From assembly GCF_002266465.3 (NCBI RefSeq), contig NZ_CP029427.2, positions 434,001 through 498,000 on the forward strand: 64,000 nt of DNA. The letters are read 5' to 3'. The translations under genes were made by a program, and so were the position numbers. Under the pieces are notes generated by a model. It had not been told where the DNA came from, did not search any database, and saw only the letters and a program-made list of their open reading frames with translations. Of this stretch, positions 51,445-61,500 are shown one piece after another; the first letter of the stretch is position 1, and each line of letters begins with the position of its first letter. This DNA comes from Bradyrhizobium symbiodeficiens. GTDB taxonomy: Bacteria; Pseudomonadota; Alphaproteobacteria; Rhizobiales; Xanthobacteraceae.

Positions 51445-52311
51445 TCACCCGCAGGCCCAGTCGAACTTCATCTGATTGAAATCGAGCTGCGCATTGCCGC
51501 CGCCGAAATTGTAGCCGCCGAAATATTCCTCGAACTCGACGTAGAACGGGCTCATCTCCGGCACCGCCTGGCACGGCCGCATGGTGCCGCCGAGATGGTT
51601 GGGCGCGTGGTCCTTGCTCCAATCGTGCAGGCGGAAATTGTCGCGGCCCGGCTTGCCGCCGGCATAATAGTAATAGGGCTGATAGCCGGTCGGCGGATTG
51701 CTGCGAACGTGCTCGTCTTGCGGACCCTTGCCGGCGTTGGGATCATCAGCGCGCGGCGCGAGCGCGATGGCGCGGGTCTCAGCGAGATCGGCGCGCGGCG
51801 ATCCGCCCAGCATCTTCCTGGCAAAAGGCGGCGCCGCCTCGCAGAAGGCGCAGGCGCCGCCGACATCGAGCCAGCGCGGCCGCTCCGCCGTCGCCAGCGC
51901 AAGCGGCGCTGGCGGCGTCGCGAACGGACCGTCATATTCGGCACGCGTCAGCAGCAGCGCGGCATATCCGTAGTCGAGAATGTCCGTCATGCGTGACAGC
52001 CGCGGATGCGGAGTGCGCGCCATCACCGCCTCGCGCACTTCAGGGTCGTCGGGCGCGCCGCCGTCATTGTGATCGGGCGCGGTGGCAAAGAACGACAACG
52101 CGACGATGTCCTCGCCATGCACGCGATAATCCTCGGGCAGCAGCAGCGTGAAGCCGTGCATGAGCGGAAAGCCGGTGACGGGATCGAGCGGCCATTGCGC
52201 GCTCGTGATGCCCGGCGGCAGCCCATACACCCAGCCCTGGTCGCGCGCCCGGTCGACGGGACGCCCCAGCATCTGCAGATCATAAGCACGCGAAGGCAAG
52301 GCAAGCGCCAC
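51445..52311 (-). CDS. Hypothetical protein, 288 residues
   Basis: Starts at GTG (52311) with GGAG eight bases upstream. No signal peptide or membrane segment is present. It contains a Cys pair in A-C-A-F-C-E-A, a Tyr-rich stretch (T-G-Y-Q-P-Y-Y-Y-Y) and a C-terminus rich in Phe, Gly and Asn. No family is recognised; a beta-rich fold seems likely. It is next to the GntR gene on the same strand but 106 bases apart, with no clear link. Confidence 0.6.
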   Translation of the reverse strand: MALALPSRAYDLQMLGRPVDRARDQGWVYGLPPGITSAQWPLDPVTGFPLMHGFTLLLPEDYRVHGEDIVALSFFATAPDHNDGGAPDDPEVREAVMARTPHPRLSRMTDILDYGYAALLLTRAEYDGPFATPPAPLALATAERPRWLDVGGACAFCEAAPPFARKMLGGSPRADLAETRAIALAPRADDPNAGKGPQDEHVRSNPPTGYQPYYYYAGGKPGRDNFRLHDWSKDHAPNHLGGTMRPCQAVPEMSPFYVEFEEYFGGYNFGGGNAQLDFNQMKFDWACG

Positions 52312-52468
52312 GGGTGGTCTCCATCCGGATGGTTGCCTCGCCGTTGAGGCGAGGGTTAGTCGCGGGGAGCGGGGATGGGGTTCGTGAGGGGAGGCGAGGT
52401 AAAGCGCTCCCTCGGTGTTTTGCCCGACGTGTCAAACAGCCGTGCAAGCGAGCGTCCAATCGCCCTTT

Positions 52469-52520
52469 GTAACTCGTTGATCTTGCAGGCCCCGTCTACT
52501 GTGCATGGGGTTGTTTTCGC
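52469..52520 (+). repeat. Dispersed 52-base repeat, copy B
   Basis: Starts GTAACTCGTTGATCTTGCAG and ends TTGTTTTCGC. It matches 256-307 at 46 of 52 positions. It lies 15 bases after the 3' end of the leftward cyclase gene. Confidence 0.7.
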
Positions 52521-52535
52521 GTTTTTCGCCAGCGA

Positions 52536-54983
52536 CTACCCGCGCCGTCGCGCCACCGACGCATCCACCACGTTCTCGACTTCCTCGCGCCAGTTCAGGA
52601 TCTCCATCGCCAGCACGGGGTGATTGAACCCCTTGAGCTGGAGATCGTCGAGCGGCTGCGCTTCGACCCATTGCTCGACGATGCCGTAGACGCGGCGGCT
52701 GACCACGATCTGGTTGGGCTTGGCTTCGCCGCAGAGTCGCGAGGCGAGGTTGGTGACGCTGCCGATCGCGGCATATTCCAGCCGCTGCTCGAAGCCGACC
52801 TGGCCGAGCGTGGCATAGCCGACCGCGATGCCGATGCCGAAGCCGAGGCTGTGCCCGCGGTTGCGCCAGCGTTCGGTCAGCGGGCCGATCGTCTCGCGCA
52901 TCTCCACCGCCATCTTCACGGCGCGCTGGGTGTGATCCTCGAACTGGATCGGCGCGTTGAACAGGATCATCACGCCGTCGCCGGCATATTTGTCGAGCGT
53001 GCCCTCGTATTTGAAGATCAGCTTGCCGAGCGCTGCGTGATATTCGCGCAGCACGTTCATCGCCTCTTCCGGCTCGGTCGCTTCCGTGAACGCGGTGAAG
53101 CCGCGCAGATCGCAGAACACCACGGTCACCTCGCGGCGCTGGCTGGTGAGCAGGCCTTCCGGGCTGTCGGAGGATGCGATCAGCTGCGCCACCTGCGGCG
53201 CCAGGAAGCGCTCCAGCTTGCGGATGCGCTCGATCTCGCCGAGCTGGGTCTTGACGCGCTCCTCCAGCGACTTGTTCCAGTCCTTGAGCTGCTCGGTCTG
53301 CTCCTTCAGCTTCGCCGCCTGCTGTTGCACGGTCTCGTGCGCAGCGGCAAGCTCGCGGCCCTTGTGATCGACCTCGGTGAACAGCCGCGCATTGCGCATC
53401 GCCAGCACCGCCTGGTTGGCGAAGGTGCGCATCAGGCCGATGATGCTGGCGGCGAACTCGCCGCTCGCGCGACGCAGCACCACCAGCGCGCCGAGCGTGC
53501 CCTGCTGGTCGACCAGCGGCACGACCAGCACCGAGTGGAAGCCGGCCGCGATCGCGACCTCGCGCAGCGGCTGCTCGGGGGCGTGGTCGATGTCGGCAAG
53601 CGCGATCGGCTCGCCGCATCTCGCGGCATCGCTCAGGATGTTCTCGCCTTCGTCGATGGTGACGTGGGCGGCGTCGACAGATCTGTCGATGCCGCCGGCC
53701 TCGACCAGGTTGAAGCGGCGCGTCTCGGCATCGAAGCCGTAGATCAGCACGGCGTCGGCATGGGTGATTTCGATCGCGCGCGCGGCGATCGTCGGCAGCA
53801 CGGCGTTGAGATCGAGCGAGGAGGCGACGGCGCGGCCGACTTCCTCCAGCACCTTCAGCTCGTTGATCGACTGCGCCAGATCGCGCGTGCGCTCCTCGAC
53901 CTTGGTCTCCAGGTCCGAATAGGTCTCCTGGAGCTGGCCGGCCATGCGGTTGAACTGGCTGGCGAGATCTTCCAGCTCGTCCGATGTCTTCACGTCGATG
54001 CGGTGGCTGAAATCGCCTTCGCCGAGCCTGTGCGCGCCGTCGCGCAGCGCCGTGATCGGGATGATCATGCGGCGCGCGAGCAGCGTGCCGGCAAGGATCG
54101 CGACCATCAGGCCCATGCCGATCAGCAGCGCGATGCGCACCAGCTGGTCGCGGATCGGCATCAGGGCCTGCGTGGTCGGCTGCTCGAACAGCACGCTCCA
54201 GCCGAGCTTCGGCACGGTGCTGGCGGCGCTCATCACCGATTGGCCGTTGAAGTCGGTGCCCGAACTGTCGCCCTCATGGCCGGGCGCGATCGCGGCTGCG
54301 ACCTGCGGCAGCTTCGACAGATCCTTGCCGATCTCGGGCCCCTTCGACGACGTCGCCAGCACGCGGCCGCGGGGATCGACGACATAGGCAAAGGCGGCCT
54401 TGCCGACTTGCGCGTCGGACAAATACTCGGAGAGGAAGCTGAGATCGATCTCGGCCACGGTGACGCCGGCATTGAAGCCGGAATGCGCCACCGAGATCGA
54501 CATCAGCGGCGTCTTGTCGGCGAACCAGGCCGGCGCATAGCTGACGCCGCGGGCGACCGTATCGGTGAAGCGCATGTCGCGGGAGAGGTCGGCGTTGCTG
54601 CCGGTCGTGGTCGACTGACGCGAGACGCGCAGCACCTCGCGGCCTTCGCCGTTGAGCTGGAACAGCTGGTTGACGACCGAGACCTGGTGCAGCAGCGACG
54701 CGTAATCGGCGCGGCGCTTTTCGAGCGTGTCCTGGCTCGCCCGCGTCACCCAGCTGATCTGGCGGTCGAGCTCCGAGATCGACTGCTCGATCCGCCGGGC
54801 GGCGGCTTGCGCCTTGTCCTCGAGGCCGTCGGTCAGCTGGGTCCTCGTGGCGCGGTAGGAGATCCAGGTCTCCATCGCACCGTTGACGGCGAGCACGAAC
54901 ACGACGAGGCCGACGAGGGAGACGACGTATTTGGCGAACAGGCCCTCACGCAGAAACCGTGTCTTGTCGTTCGCTCCTGCCAT
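52536..54983 (-). CDS. Class III adenylate/guanylate cyclase with Cache, HAMP and GAF domains
   Basis: An 815-residue membrane protein: helix (about 16-36), Cache-type sensor (about 40-290), second helix (about 300-325), HAMP, coiled coil, GAF (about 400-550), coiled coil, and a C-terminal class III cyclase domain (about 615-790). Metal Asp occurs in F-C-D-L-R-G-F-T and K-Y-A-G-D-G-V-M-I. The Lys in L-D-K-Y-A-G-D and the N and R in S-V-T-N-L-A-S-R-L match nucleotide-binding and transition-state positions, so it should be active. It probably makes cAMP when a periplasmic signal arrives. The ATG at 54983 (M-A-G-A-N-D-K) is chosen because the upstream frame is Arg-rich. Confidence 0.88.
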   Translation of the reverse strand: MAGANDKTRFLREGLFAKYVVSLVGLVVFVLAVNGAMETWISYRATRTQLTDGLEDKAQAAARRIEQSISELDRQISWVTRASQDTLEKRRADYASLLHQVSVVNQLFQLNGEGREVLRVSRQSTTTGSNADLSRDMRFTDTVARGVSYAPAWFADKTPLMSISVAHSGFNAGVTVAEIDLSFLSEYLSDAQVGKAAFAYVVDPRGRVLATSSKGPEIGKDLSKLPQVAAAIAPGHEGDSSGTDFNGQSVMSAASTVPKLGWSVLFEQPTTQALMPIRDQLVRIALLIGMGLMVAILAGTLLARRMIIPITALRDGAHRLGEGDFSHRIDVKTSDELEDLASQFNRMAGQLQETYSDLETKVEERTRDLAQSINELKVLEEVGRAVASSLDLNAVLPTIAARAIEITHADAVLIYGFDAETRRFNLVEAGGIDRSVDAAHVTIDEGENILSDAARCGEPIALADIDHAPEQPLREVAIAAGFHSVLVVPLVDQQGTLGALVVLRRASGEFAASIIGLMRTFANQAVLAMRNARLFTEVDHKGRELAAAHETVQQQAAKLKEQTEQLKDWNKSLEERVKTQLGEIERIRKLERFLAPQVAQLIASSDSPEGLLTSQRREVTVVFCDLRGFTAFTEATEPEEAMNVLREYHAALGKLIFKYEGTLDKYAGDGVMILFNAPIQFEDHTQRAVKMAVEMRETIGPLTERWRNRGHSLGFGIGIAVGYATLGQVGFEQRLEYAAIGSVTNLASRLCGEAKPNQIVVSRRVYGIVEQWVEAQPLDDLQLKGFNHPVLAMEILNWREEVENVVDASVARRRG

Positions 54984-55202
54984 CCCGATCCTCTTGCGCC
55001 GCCATCGACGCCGGCGCTGCGGGGTCCTTCTATCACAATTCGGGCCAAAGGGCCGCAGAGCAGCCGGCGTGGTTACTCGCGTGGGACGCCGTGACCGGTA
55101 AGAAGGGAGGGATTGACGCGGCCTCATCCGTTCGGAGGAAGCCGGAAGCGGGGCGGCTGGTGTAAGCGGATGGCCTTGGAGCCAGGCCTGCGAATCCGCC
55201 CA

Positions 55203-57275
55203 TTACCGGTTGAAAAGTTGCCGCAGCACGTCGTTCATTGGCTGACTGTCCTGCTGCGCGACCGGCGGGTCGTCGAGGGCCGGAGCTGCGGGCGAGGCCT
55301 GCGGCGCCGGTGTGGAAGGCGTCGCCGGCAGGCTGCGGCTGCGGCCGCTGCCTGGCGCGGCGCCGGTGCTGCTTCCCGCGCCATTGGACAGTCCCTGCTG
55401 AAGCAAATTGCCGATCGCCTCGCCCAAGGGGCCGCCGAGCAGATTGTTCTGCCCCGGCTGCTGCGCTTGCGGATTGGCATTGCCGGCTGCGTTGCCGCCG
55501 GGTGCGGTCGTGCCGCCGAGGCCGAGATTGCCCAGACTGCCCAGGATGTTGCCGAGCCCGGCGCCGTCGGGGCCGAACAGGCCCTTGCCCATCTCGCGCA
55601 GCTTGGCATAGGCGGCATCCGGATTGTCCAGCATGCCGGCCATGTCGGGGTAGATCTTCGGCTGCGACCAGGGGCCCTGGATCATCACGGGAATGCCGAA
55701 GCCGACCGGCTCGTTGGCGCGGCCCTGACCTTCGGTCGTCATCACCAGCTTCGGCTCGACGCGAAAACCCATCATCTTGGTGTCGAGGGCGATGGTGCCG
55801 GCGCCGGTGACGCGCACCAGCGGTCCGATCAGATTGAGATCGGTCGTCACCGCCTGGCCCTTGTCGATGCGGAAGGAGGCCGAGAGCTGCGACAGATCCG
55901 TGCTCTGCTCCTGGCCGGCATTCTGGCTGTCCTGCCAGCCGGACAGCGTGCCCGATGTCAGCGAGCGGATCATCTGCGCGACGTTGATGCCGCGGATGGC
56001 GCCGTCCTGGAAATTGACGAACGCCGTGCCCTGCATGTTCGCCATCAGCGCGCGCTGGCTGGTGCCGGCGCTGCGCAAAGCGAGCTTGGCCTGCAGCTTG
56101 CCGTCAATGCGGTCGAATTCGGCGAGGCCCTGCAGCAGCGGCAATGCGCGCACGCCGACGAGGTCGGAATGCATGGCAAAGCTCGGCGCGCCAGTGGTCG
56201 CGTCCAGGATCACCTCGCCCGAAACCTGGCCGCCATAGGCGCCGAGATTGGCGGTGCCGGCCTTCAGCACGCCGCCGGCAAGCTTGGCATCCAGCGCCAG
56301 CGGCGCGATGCGGGTATCGCCGATCACGGCTTCGTTCGCGGAGATCCTCACTTGCGCATCGACATAGTTGAGCCCAGCCACGTTGATCGGCGCATCGCTC
56401 CAGGGCTGCCCGGCCGTGCCCTGCGGCGATTTCGCCAGCGGTACAGCCAGCCGCTGGAAGTCGAGGTCGAGCTTGACCAGCGGCTTGCTGGCGATGTCGA
56501 CCGAAGCCCAGCCGTTGAAGGCGCCGTCGCCGAGCCGGCCATTCACGCCGTTGATCATCACGATATCGCCGTTCATCCGCATCTCGGCACGACCGGTGAG
56601 CTGAGACTTCAGCACGTCGGGCATGTCGATGGCGAAATCCACCGGGATCGTCGGCCGGTCGGCCGGCGGCGCTGGCGTGGTCGCCTTGATGTCGAACTTG
56701 GTCGGGTGGTCGCCGACACGCGCGGTGCCGGTGATGCTGACCTTGCGGTCGCGGCCGATGGTCGCGTCGGCGTTGATGGCGCTGATGCGGCCCTCGACAC
56801 GATCGCGCATGCGCGCGAATGCGACTTCGCCGTCGGTGACCTTGACGCGGCCGATGGACGCGCCGTCGACGTCGATCGCCAGCGGCTTCGACGAGCCTCC
56901 GGTATTCGGCAGGCGCTCACGCAGCAGCGGCTGGTAGAGCACGGGATGGGTAACGATCAGCTCCTTGATCTCGGGGCGGCCCGACCACACGCTGGAGAGC
57001 GACATGTCGGCCTGCACGCTGTCGACCGTCAAGCGCGTGATGCCGCTGCGATCCCGGGGGTCGGCAAGCGAGAGGTCGTTCAGCGTGACGTTCAGCGTCG
57101 GCCACAGGCTGATCCTGGTGGTGCCGTCGATCGACAGGCGATAGCCGGTCGCGCTCTCGACGCGCGAGGCGATCGTCGAGGTCAGGAAGCCCGAGGGGAT
57201 CCCGATCACCAGCAGGATTGCGATCACGATGATGACGGCGGCCAAAGCCGCGCCGGCGAATTTCACTGCTCTCAT
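55203..57275 (-). CDS. AsmA-family protein
   Basis: A 690-residue protein with one N-terminal membrane helix (about 6-28), a large repetitive beta domain of AsmA type (about 35-560, including F-A-I-D-M-P-D-V-L-K-S-Q-L) and a Pro/Ala/Gly-rich C-terminal tail (about 580-690). AsmA-like proteins are inner-membrane anchored, periplasmic and linked to lipid transport and outer-membrane assembly. The tail is probably disordered. The ATG at 57275 follows GTGGAAAG. Confidence 0.82.
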   Translation of the reverse strand: MRAVKFAGAALAAVIIVIAILLVIGIPSGFLTSTIASRVESATGYRLSIDGTTRISLWPTLNVTLNDLSLADPRDRSGITRLTVDSVQADMSLSSVWSGRPEIKELIVTHPVLYQPLLRERLPNTGGSSKPLAIDVDGASIGRVKVTDGEVAFARMRDRVEGRISAINADATIGRDRKVSITGTARVGDHPTKFDIKATTPAPPADRPTIPVDFAIDMPDVLKSQLTGRAEMRMNGDIVMINGVNGRLGDGAFNGWASVDIASKPLVKLDLDFQRLAVPLAKSPQGTAGQPWSDAPINVAGLNYVDAQVRISANEAVIGDTRIAPLALDAKLAGGVLKAGTANLGAYGGQVSGEVILDATTGAPSFAMHSDLVGVRALPLLQGLAEFDRIDGKLQAKLALRSAGTSQRALMANMQGTAFVNFQDGAIRGINVAQMIRSLTSGTLSGWQDSQNAGQEQSTDLSQLSASFRIDKGQAVTTDLNLIGPLVRVTGAGTIALDTKMMGFRVEPKLVMTTEGQGRANEPVGFGIPVMIQGPWSQPKIYPDMAGMLDNPDAAYAKLREMGKGLFGPDGAGLGNILGSLGNLGLGGTTAPGGNAAGNANPQAQQPGQNNLLGGPLGEAIGNLLQQGLSNGAGSSTGAAPGSGRSRSLPATPSTPAPQASPAAPALDDPPVAQQDSQPMNDVLRQLFNR

Positions 57276-57509
57276 ATCGACTTTCCACTGACGGACAATC
57301 GGCGTCGAATCCCGCCGGCTGACCATCCTTCGCGCCCGAGTTTATCCCCGGACGGGAAGCGGCTCCAAGCACGTAAAAATAATCAGGAGGTGCTGCAAAG
57401 TTATGTGACTTATGACACACTTCGCCGGCGCGGTTTTACGCGATGCTGATGTTGATGGTTTCAAGCGATTGCCAACAAGACTGACCAGGACGTTCACAAG
57501 GACATTGAA

Positions 57510-58184
57510 ATGAGCAAGCAGGCCGAATTTGCGGTCATTCTGAAGATGAACGCCATGTTCGCTGATCTCGGTACAGACGAGCTCCAGCGGTTGTCCAATC
57601 TCTGCCACACCCAGCATCTGGGGAACGGCGAGGTGCTGTTCCAGAAGGGCGATGCCGGCGACGCGCTGTTCGGCGTGCGCCGCGGCCAGGTCCGCATCGA
57701 GACCGGCTCGTCCGACGGCAGCCGGCTGACGCTGAATTTCATGGGACCGGGCGATCTGTTCGGTGAAGTCGCGGTGCTGGACGGCCAGAATCGCACCGCG
57801 GATGCGACCGCGGGCGAGGCCAGCGAATTGTTCGTGCTGCGGCGCGAAGATTTTCTCGCCTTCCTCGAGCGCGAGCCGAAGGTGGCGATCAAGATCATCG
57901 CGCTGCTGTGCCAGCGCATCCGCTGGCAGAGCGAGCGTATGGAGGAATCCATGCTGCAGCCGCTGCCGGTGCGGCTGGCGCGGCGGCTCTGCGCGCTCGC
58001 TGCCGATTTCGGTTCCGAGGTGCACATCTCGCAGGAGCAGCTCGGCGTCTTCGTCGGCGCCGCGCGCGAGAGCGTCAACCGCCAGCTGCAGGCCTGGCGC
58101 AAGGAAGCGATCCTCGATCTCCAGCGCGGGCGGATATTGCTGCGAAACATGACCAAGCTGACCGCGATCGCGCGGAACGAGTGA
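57510..58184 (+). CDS. Crp-family regulator with cAMP-pocket residues
   Basis: A 224-residue protein with a cyclic-nucleotide-binding domain (about 10-125) and a winged helix (about 140-215; I-S-Q-E-Q-L-G-V-F-V-G-A-A-R-E-S-V). The phosphate-binding cassette is F-G-E-V-A-V-L-D-G-Q-N-R-T-A, with the Glu and Arg that contact cAMP in Crp proteins, unlike the regulator at 6163. Two exact TGTGA-N6-TCACA sites and a class III cyclase in the window fit a cAMP-Crp role. AGGA precedes the ATG. A Crp/Fnr regulator of another cyclic nucleotide is possible. Confidence 0.85.
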   Translation: MSKQAEFAVILKMNAMFADLGTDELQRLSNLCHTQHLGNGEVLFQKGDAGDALFGVRRGQVRIETGSSDGSRLTLNFMGPGDLFGEVAVLDGQNRTADATAGEASELFVLRREDFLAFLEREPKVAIKIIALLCQRIRWQSERMEESMLQPLPVRLARRLCALAADFGSEVHISQEQLGVFVGAARESVNRQLQAWRKEAILDLQRGRILLRNMTKLTAIARNE

Positions 58185-58186
58185 GT

Positions 58187-58435
58187 CTAGCGAATTTCAC
58201 TTCGCTTGGACGGGCGAGGCAGATCGACGGCTATGTCCTCTGCGAGGAAGGCCGCGTATCGCAATGCCTCGCCAAAGTCTTCGCGCTCGAGATACGGGTA
58301 GTCATTAAGGATGGCTTCGCGCGTCTCGCCGGCCGCCAGCAGGCTGAGCAATCGCGCGACTGGAAACCGCAGCCCGCGAATGCAGGCTTTGCCAGCGCAG
58401 ACGGCAGGGTCCATCGTGATACGCAAAAAAGCCAT
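58187..58435 (-). CDS. DUF433 antitoxin-like protein without a visible toxin
   Basis: An 82-residue protein with the DUF433 pattern: R-I-T-M-D-P-A-V-C-A-G-K-A-C-I-R-G, L-S-L-L-A-A-G-E, I-L-N-D-Y-P-Y-L and F-G-E-A-L-R-Y-A-A-F. DUF433 proteins are winged-helix antitoxins often followed by a PIN-like DUF5615 toxin gene. Here the reading frame ends two bases from the stop of the convergent crp-like gene, leaving no room for a toxin. It may be a degenerate remnant, or an antitoxin acting in trans. Two Met (1 and 8) could start it. Confidence 0.75.
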   Translation of the reverse strand: MAFLRITMDPAVCAGKACIRGLRFPVARLLSLLAAGETREAILNDYPYLEREDFGEALRYAAFLAEDIAVDLPRPSKRSEIR

Positions 58436-58501
58436 GGCATAGGCTAGCGCGAACGAACGACTTGCGCCAGCGTGTGACTCTAAGCTCGCTCGTTCGGAGC
58501 C

Positions 58502-61500
58502 TCACTCCGCAGCGGGGTGGATGATATTCTTCGGCGCTGGCCCTGCTTCCGCCGGTGCCGATCCGTGATGAGCGTCCGCCTCCGCATCCTCGCTGTGCAC
58601 GATCAGCCGCTTGGCGAAGCGCCAGATCAGGGCGCCGAGATCGTCCATCACCATGAACATCGCGGGCACGAACACCAGTGACAGGATGGTCGAGAAGATC
58701 AGGCCGCCGATCACTGCGAGCGCCATCGGCGAGCGGAACTCGCCGCCGGCGCCGACCGCGAGCGCGCTCGGCATCATGCCCGCGGCCATTGCGATGGTGG
58801 TCATCACGATCGGGCGGGCGCGCTTCATGCCGGCGTCGATCATGGCCTCTTCGCGGGGCTTGCCGGCGTGAATCGCTTCAATCGCGAATTCCACCAGCAT
58901 AATCGCGTTCTTGGTGACGATGCCCATCAGCATCAGGATGCCGATCCACACCGGCGTGGTCAGCTGCTTGCCGGTGAGGAGCAGGGCCGCGATGGCGCCG
59001 CCGATCGAGAGCGGTAGCGAGAACAGGATGGTGATCGGCTGCAGGAAGGTGCCGAACAGCAGCACCAGCACGGCGTAGACCATCATCAGGCCCGCCGTGA
59101 TCGCGGTGGCGAAGCCGTCGGACAGCTCGTTGAGGCTTTCGGCGTCGCCGGAGGGAGAGACCTTCACGCCCTTCGGCCGGCTCTTCATCACCGGCAGGTC
59201 GTAGATCTTCTTGGTGGCGTCGCCGAGCGCAGCGGAACCGACGAGGTCGGCGGCGACGGTCGCCTGCCGCTCGCGATCATACCGGTTGATGCTGGTCGGA
59301 CCCTGGTCGAGCTTGACGTCGGCGATGACCGAGAGCGGCACGCCGCCCTTCTCGCCGTGCTCGCCGAGCGGCACGCGCAACTGTTCCAGCGTCTTCAGAT
59401 TGCCGCGCGCGGCATCCTCGAGCTGCACGCGGATCGGCACCAGACGGTCGCCGACGTCGAACTTGGCGAGCGCGGGTCCGACGTCGCCGATGGTGGCGAC
59501 GCGGATGGTCTGCGACAGGCTTTCGGTCGAGACGCCGAGCCGCGCGGCGAGATCGGCGCGCGGTTCGACGCGCAGCTCCGGCCGCTCCAGCGTGGTTTCC
59601 GAGATCACGTTGGAGATGGTGGGAATGCGCTTCATCTGCGTCGCGAGCTCGCTCGCGAAATTGTTGACGATGTTGGCGTCGACACCTGTCACGACCAGCG
59701 AGATGGCGCGCAGGCCGTTCTCGTCCAGGAACCAGAAGCGGATGTCGGGGATGTTCTCCAATTCCTGGCTGATCGAGAATTCGAGCTCGCGCTGGGTGAT
59801 GTCGCGGGCATCCTTGGGCGTGTAGTTGATGATCAGCGCGGCGCGCCGGACCTCCTGCGTGCCCGGCGGGACACGTCCGCCGTCGACGAAGATGCTCTTC
59901 ACCTCGGGCCGCTTGCGCAGGCGTGCGACGATGTCCTCGGTGACTTTTTCGGTGTAGGCGAGCTGAGTGCCCGGAGGCAGCTCGAGCGCCAGCAGCGAGC
60001 GTGCGCTGTCCTGCGCCGGCAGGAATCCCTGCGGCAGCAGCGTGATGCTCCAGATCGAGGCGGCGAACACGCCGAAGCCGATCAGCACCGTGATGAAATA
60101 ATGCTTCACCGACCAGGCCACGAGCCGGTGATAGGACCGCAATATGCGGCCGGGCGGCGGCTCCTCGTGCGTATGGTGTTTGAGGAAGTAGGCCGCCAGC
60201 ACCGGCGTGACGAAGCGCGCGGCGAGCAGCGAGAAGAACACCTGCACCGAGACGGTGATGCCGAACTGCTTGAAGAACTGTCCGGCGATGCCCGACATGA
60301 AACTTGCGGGTGCGAAGATCGCGATGATCGTCAGCGAGATCGCGATCACCGCGAGGCCGATCTCGTCGGCGGCTTCGAGGGCGGCGCGATAGGGCGATTT
60401 GCCCATGTTCATGTGCCGGACGATGTTCTCGATCTCGACGATGGCGTCGTCGACGAGAATACCTGTCGACAGCGTGATGGCGAGGAAGCTGACGAGGTTG
60501 AGCGAGAAGCCGAGCAGGTCCATCGCCCAGAACGCCGGGAAGATCGACAGGGGCAGCGAGATCGCGGCAATGATGGTCGCGCGCAGGTCGCGCAGGAACA
60601 GCAGCACGATGATGACGGCGAGGATGGCGCCCTCGAACAGGGTCGAGATCGCCGCGTGGTAATTGCCGTTGGTGTATTCGACCGAGGTGTCGATCACCTT
60701 GAGGTCGACGTCGGGATAGGCGGCCTTGAGCGCGTCGACGCGCTTCTGCACGGCCTCGGCCACCTTCACGTCGCTGGCGCCCTTGGAGCGCTTGATGCCG
60801 AGCGCGACGATGGGCTCGCCGTTGAAGCGGGCGAAGGTGCGGCGGTCGGCGATGGTGTCGGTGACGGTGCCGAGATCGTCGAGCCGGACCTCGCCGCCGC
60901 CGAACAGCGGGATCATGGTGCCGGCGAGGTCGCTGAGCGTCTTGGCGCCGGCGAGCGTGCGGATCGCCTGGTCGTTCTTGCCGATCTCGGCGCGGCCGCC
61001 GGCGACGTCGACATTGGTGCCGCGCAGGCTCTGGCTGACATTGACGGCAGTCAGGCCCATCGCCTGCAGGCGATCGGGATCGAGCGAGACCAGGATCTCG
61101 CGCTCGACACCGCCGATGCGCTCGACCTGGGCAACGCCGCGGACGCCTTGCAGGGCGCGCTTGACCACGTCGTCGACGAAATAGGAGAGCTGCTCCGGCG
61201 TCTTGCCGGGCGAGATCGCGGCATAGGTGACGATCGGCAGGCCGATGACGTCGACGCGCTGGATCAGCGGCTCGGTGACGTTCTGCGGCAGGTTGGAGCG
61301 CACGCGCGTCACCGCGTCCTTGACGTCGTTGAGGGCGCGGTCGGTGTTGGTCTCCAGCGCGAACTGGATCGTGGTCACCGACACGCCGTCGGTGATCTGT
61401 GAGGTGATGTGCCGCACGCCCTCGACGCCGGAGACGGCGTCTTCGACCGTCTTGGTGACCTGCGATTCGAGTTCGGCGGGCGCAGCGCCGAATTGCGAGA

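Noticed and set aside
52620..55094. Long rightward frame opposite the cyclase gene
   Set aside because: Same reason: no motif and antisense to a protein with complete catalytic residues.
57404..57419. TGTGA-CTTATG-ACACA between the AsmA and crp-like genes
   Set aside because: One half-site is TCACA-like only in four of five bases, so it is a weak candidate for autoregulation and not listed as a site.
55113..57449. Very long rightward frame opposite the AsmA gene
   Set aside because: Arg/His/Asp-rich product with no domain; it mirrors a well-supported AsmA gene. It is a shadow frame caused by GC-rich third positions.
59357..61402. Long rightward frame opposite the RND pump gene
   Set aside because: Composition and lack of motifs mark it as a shadow of the pump.
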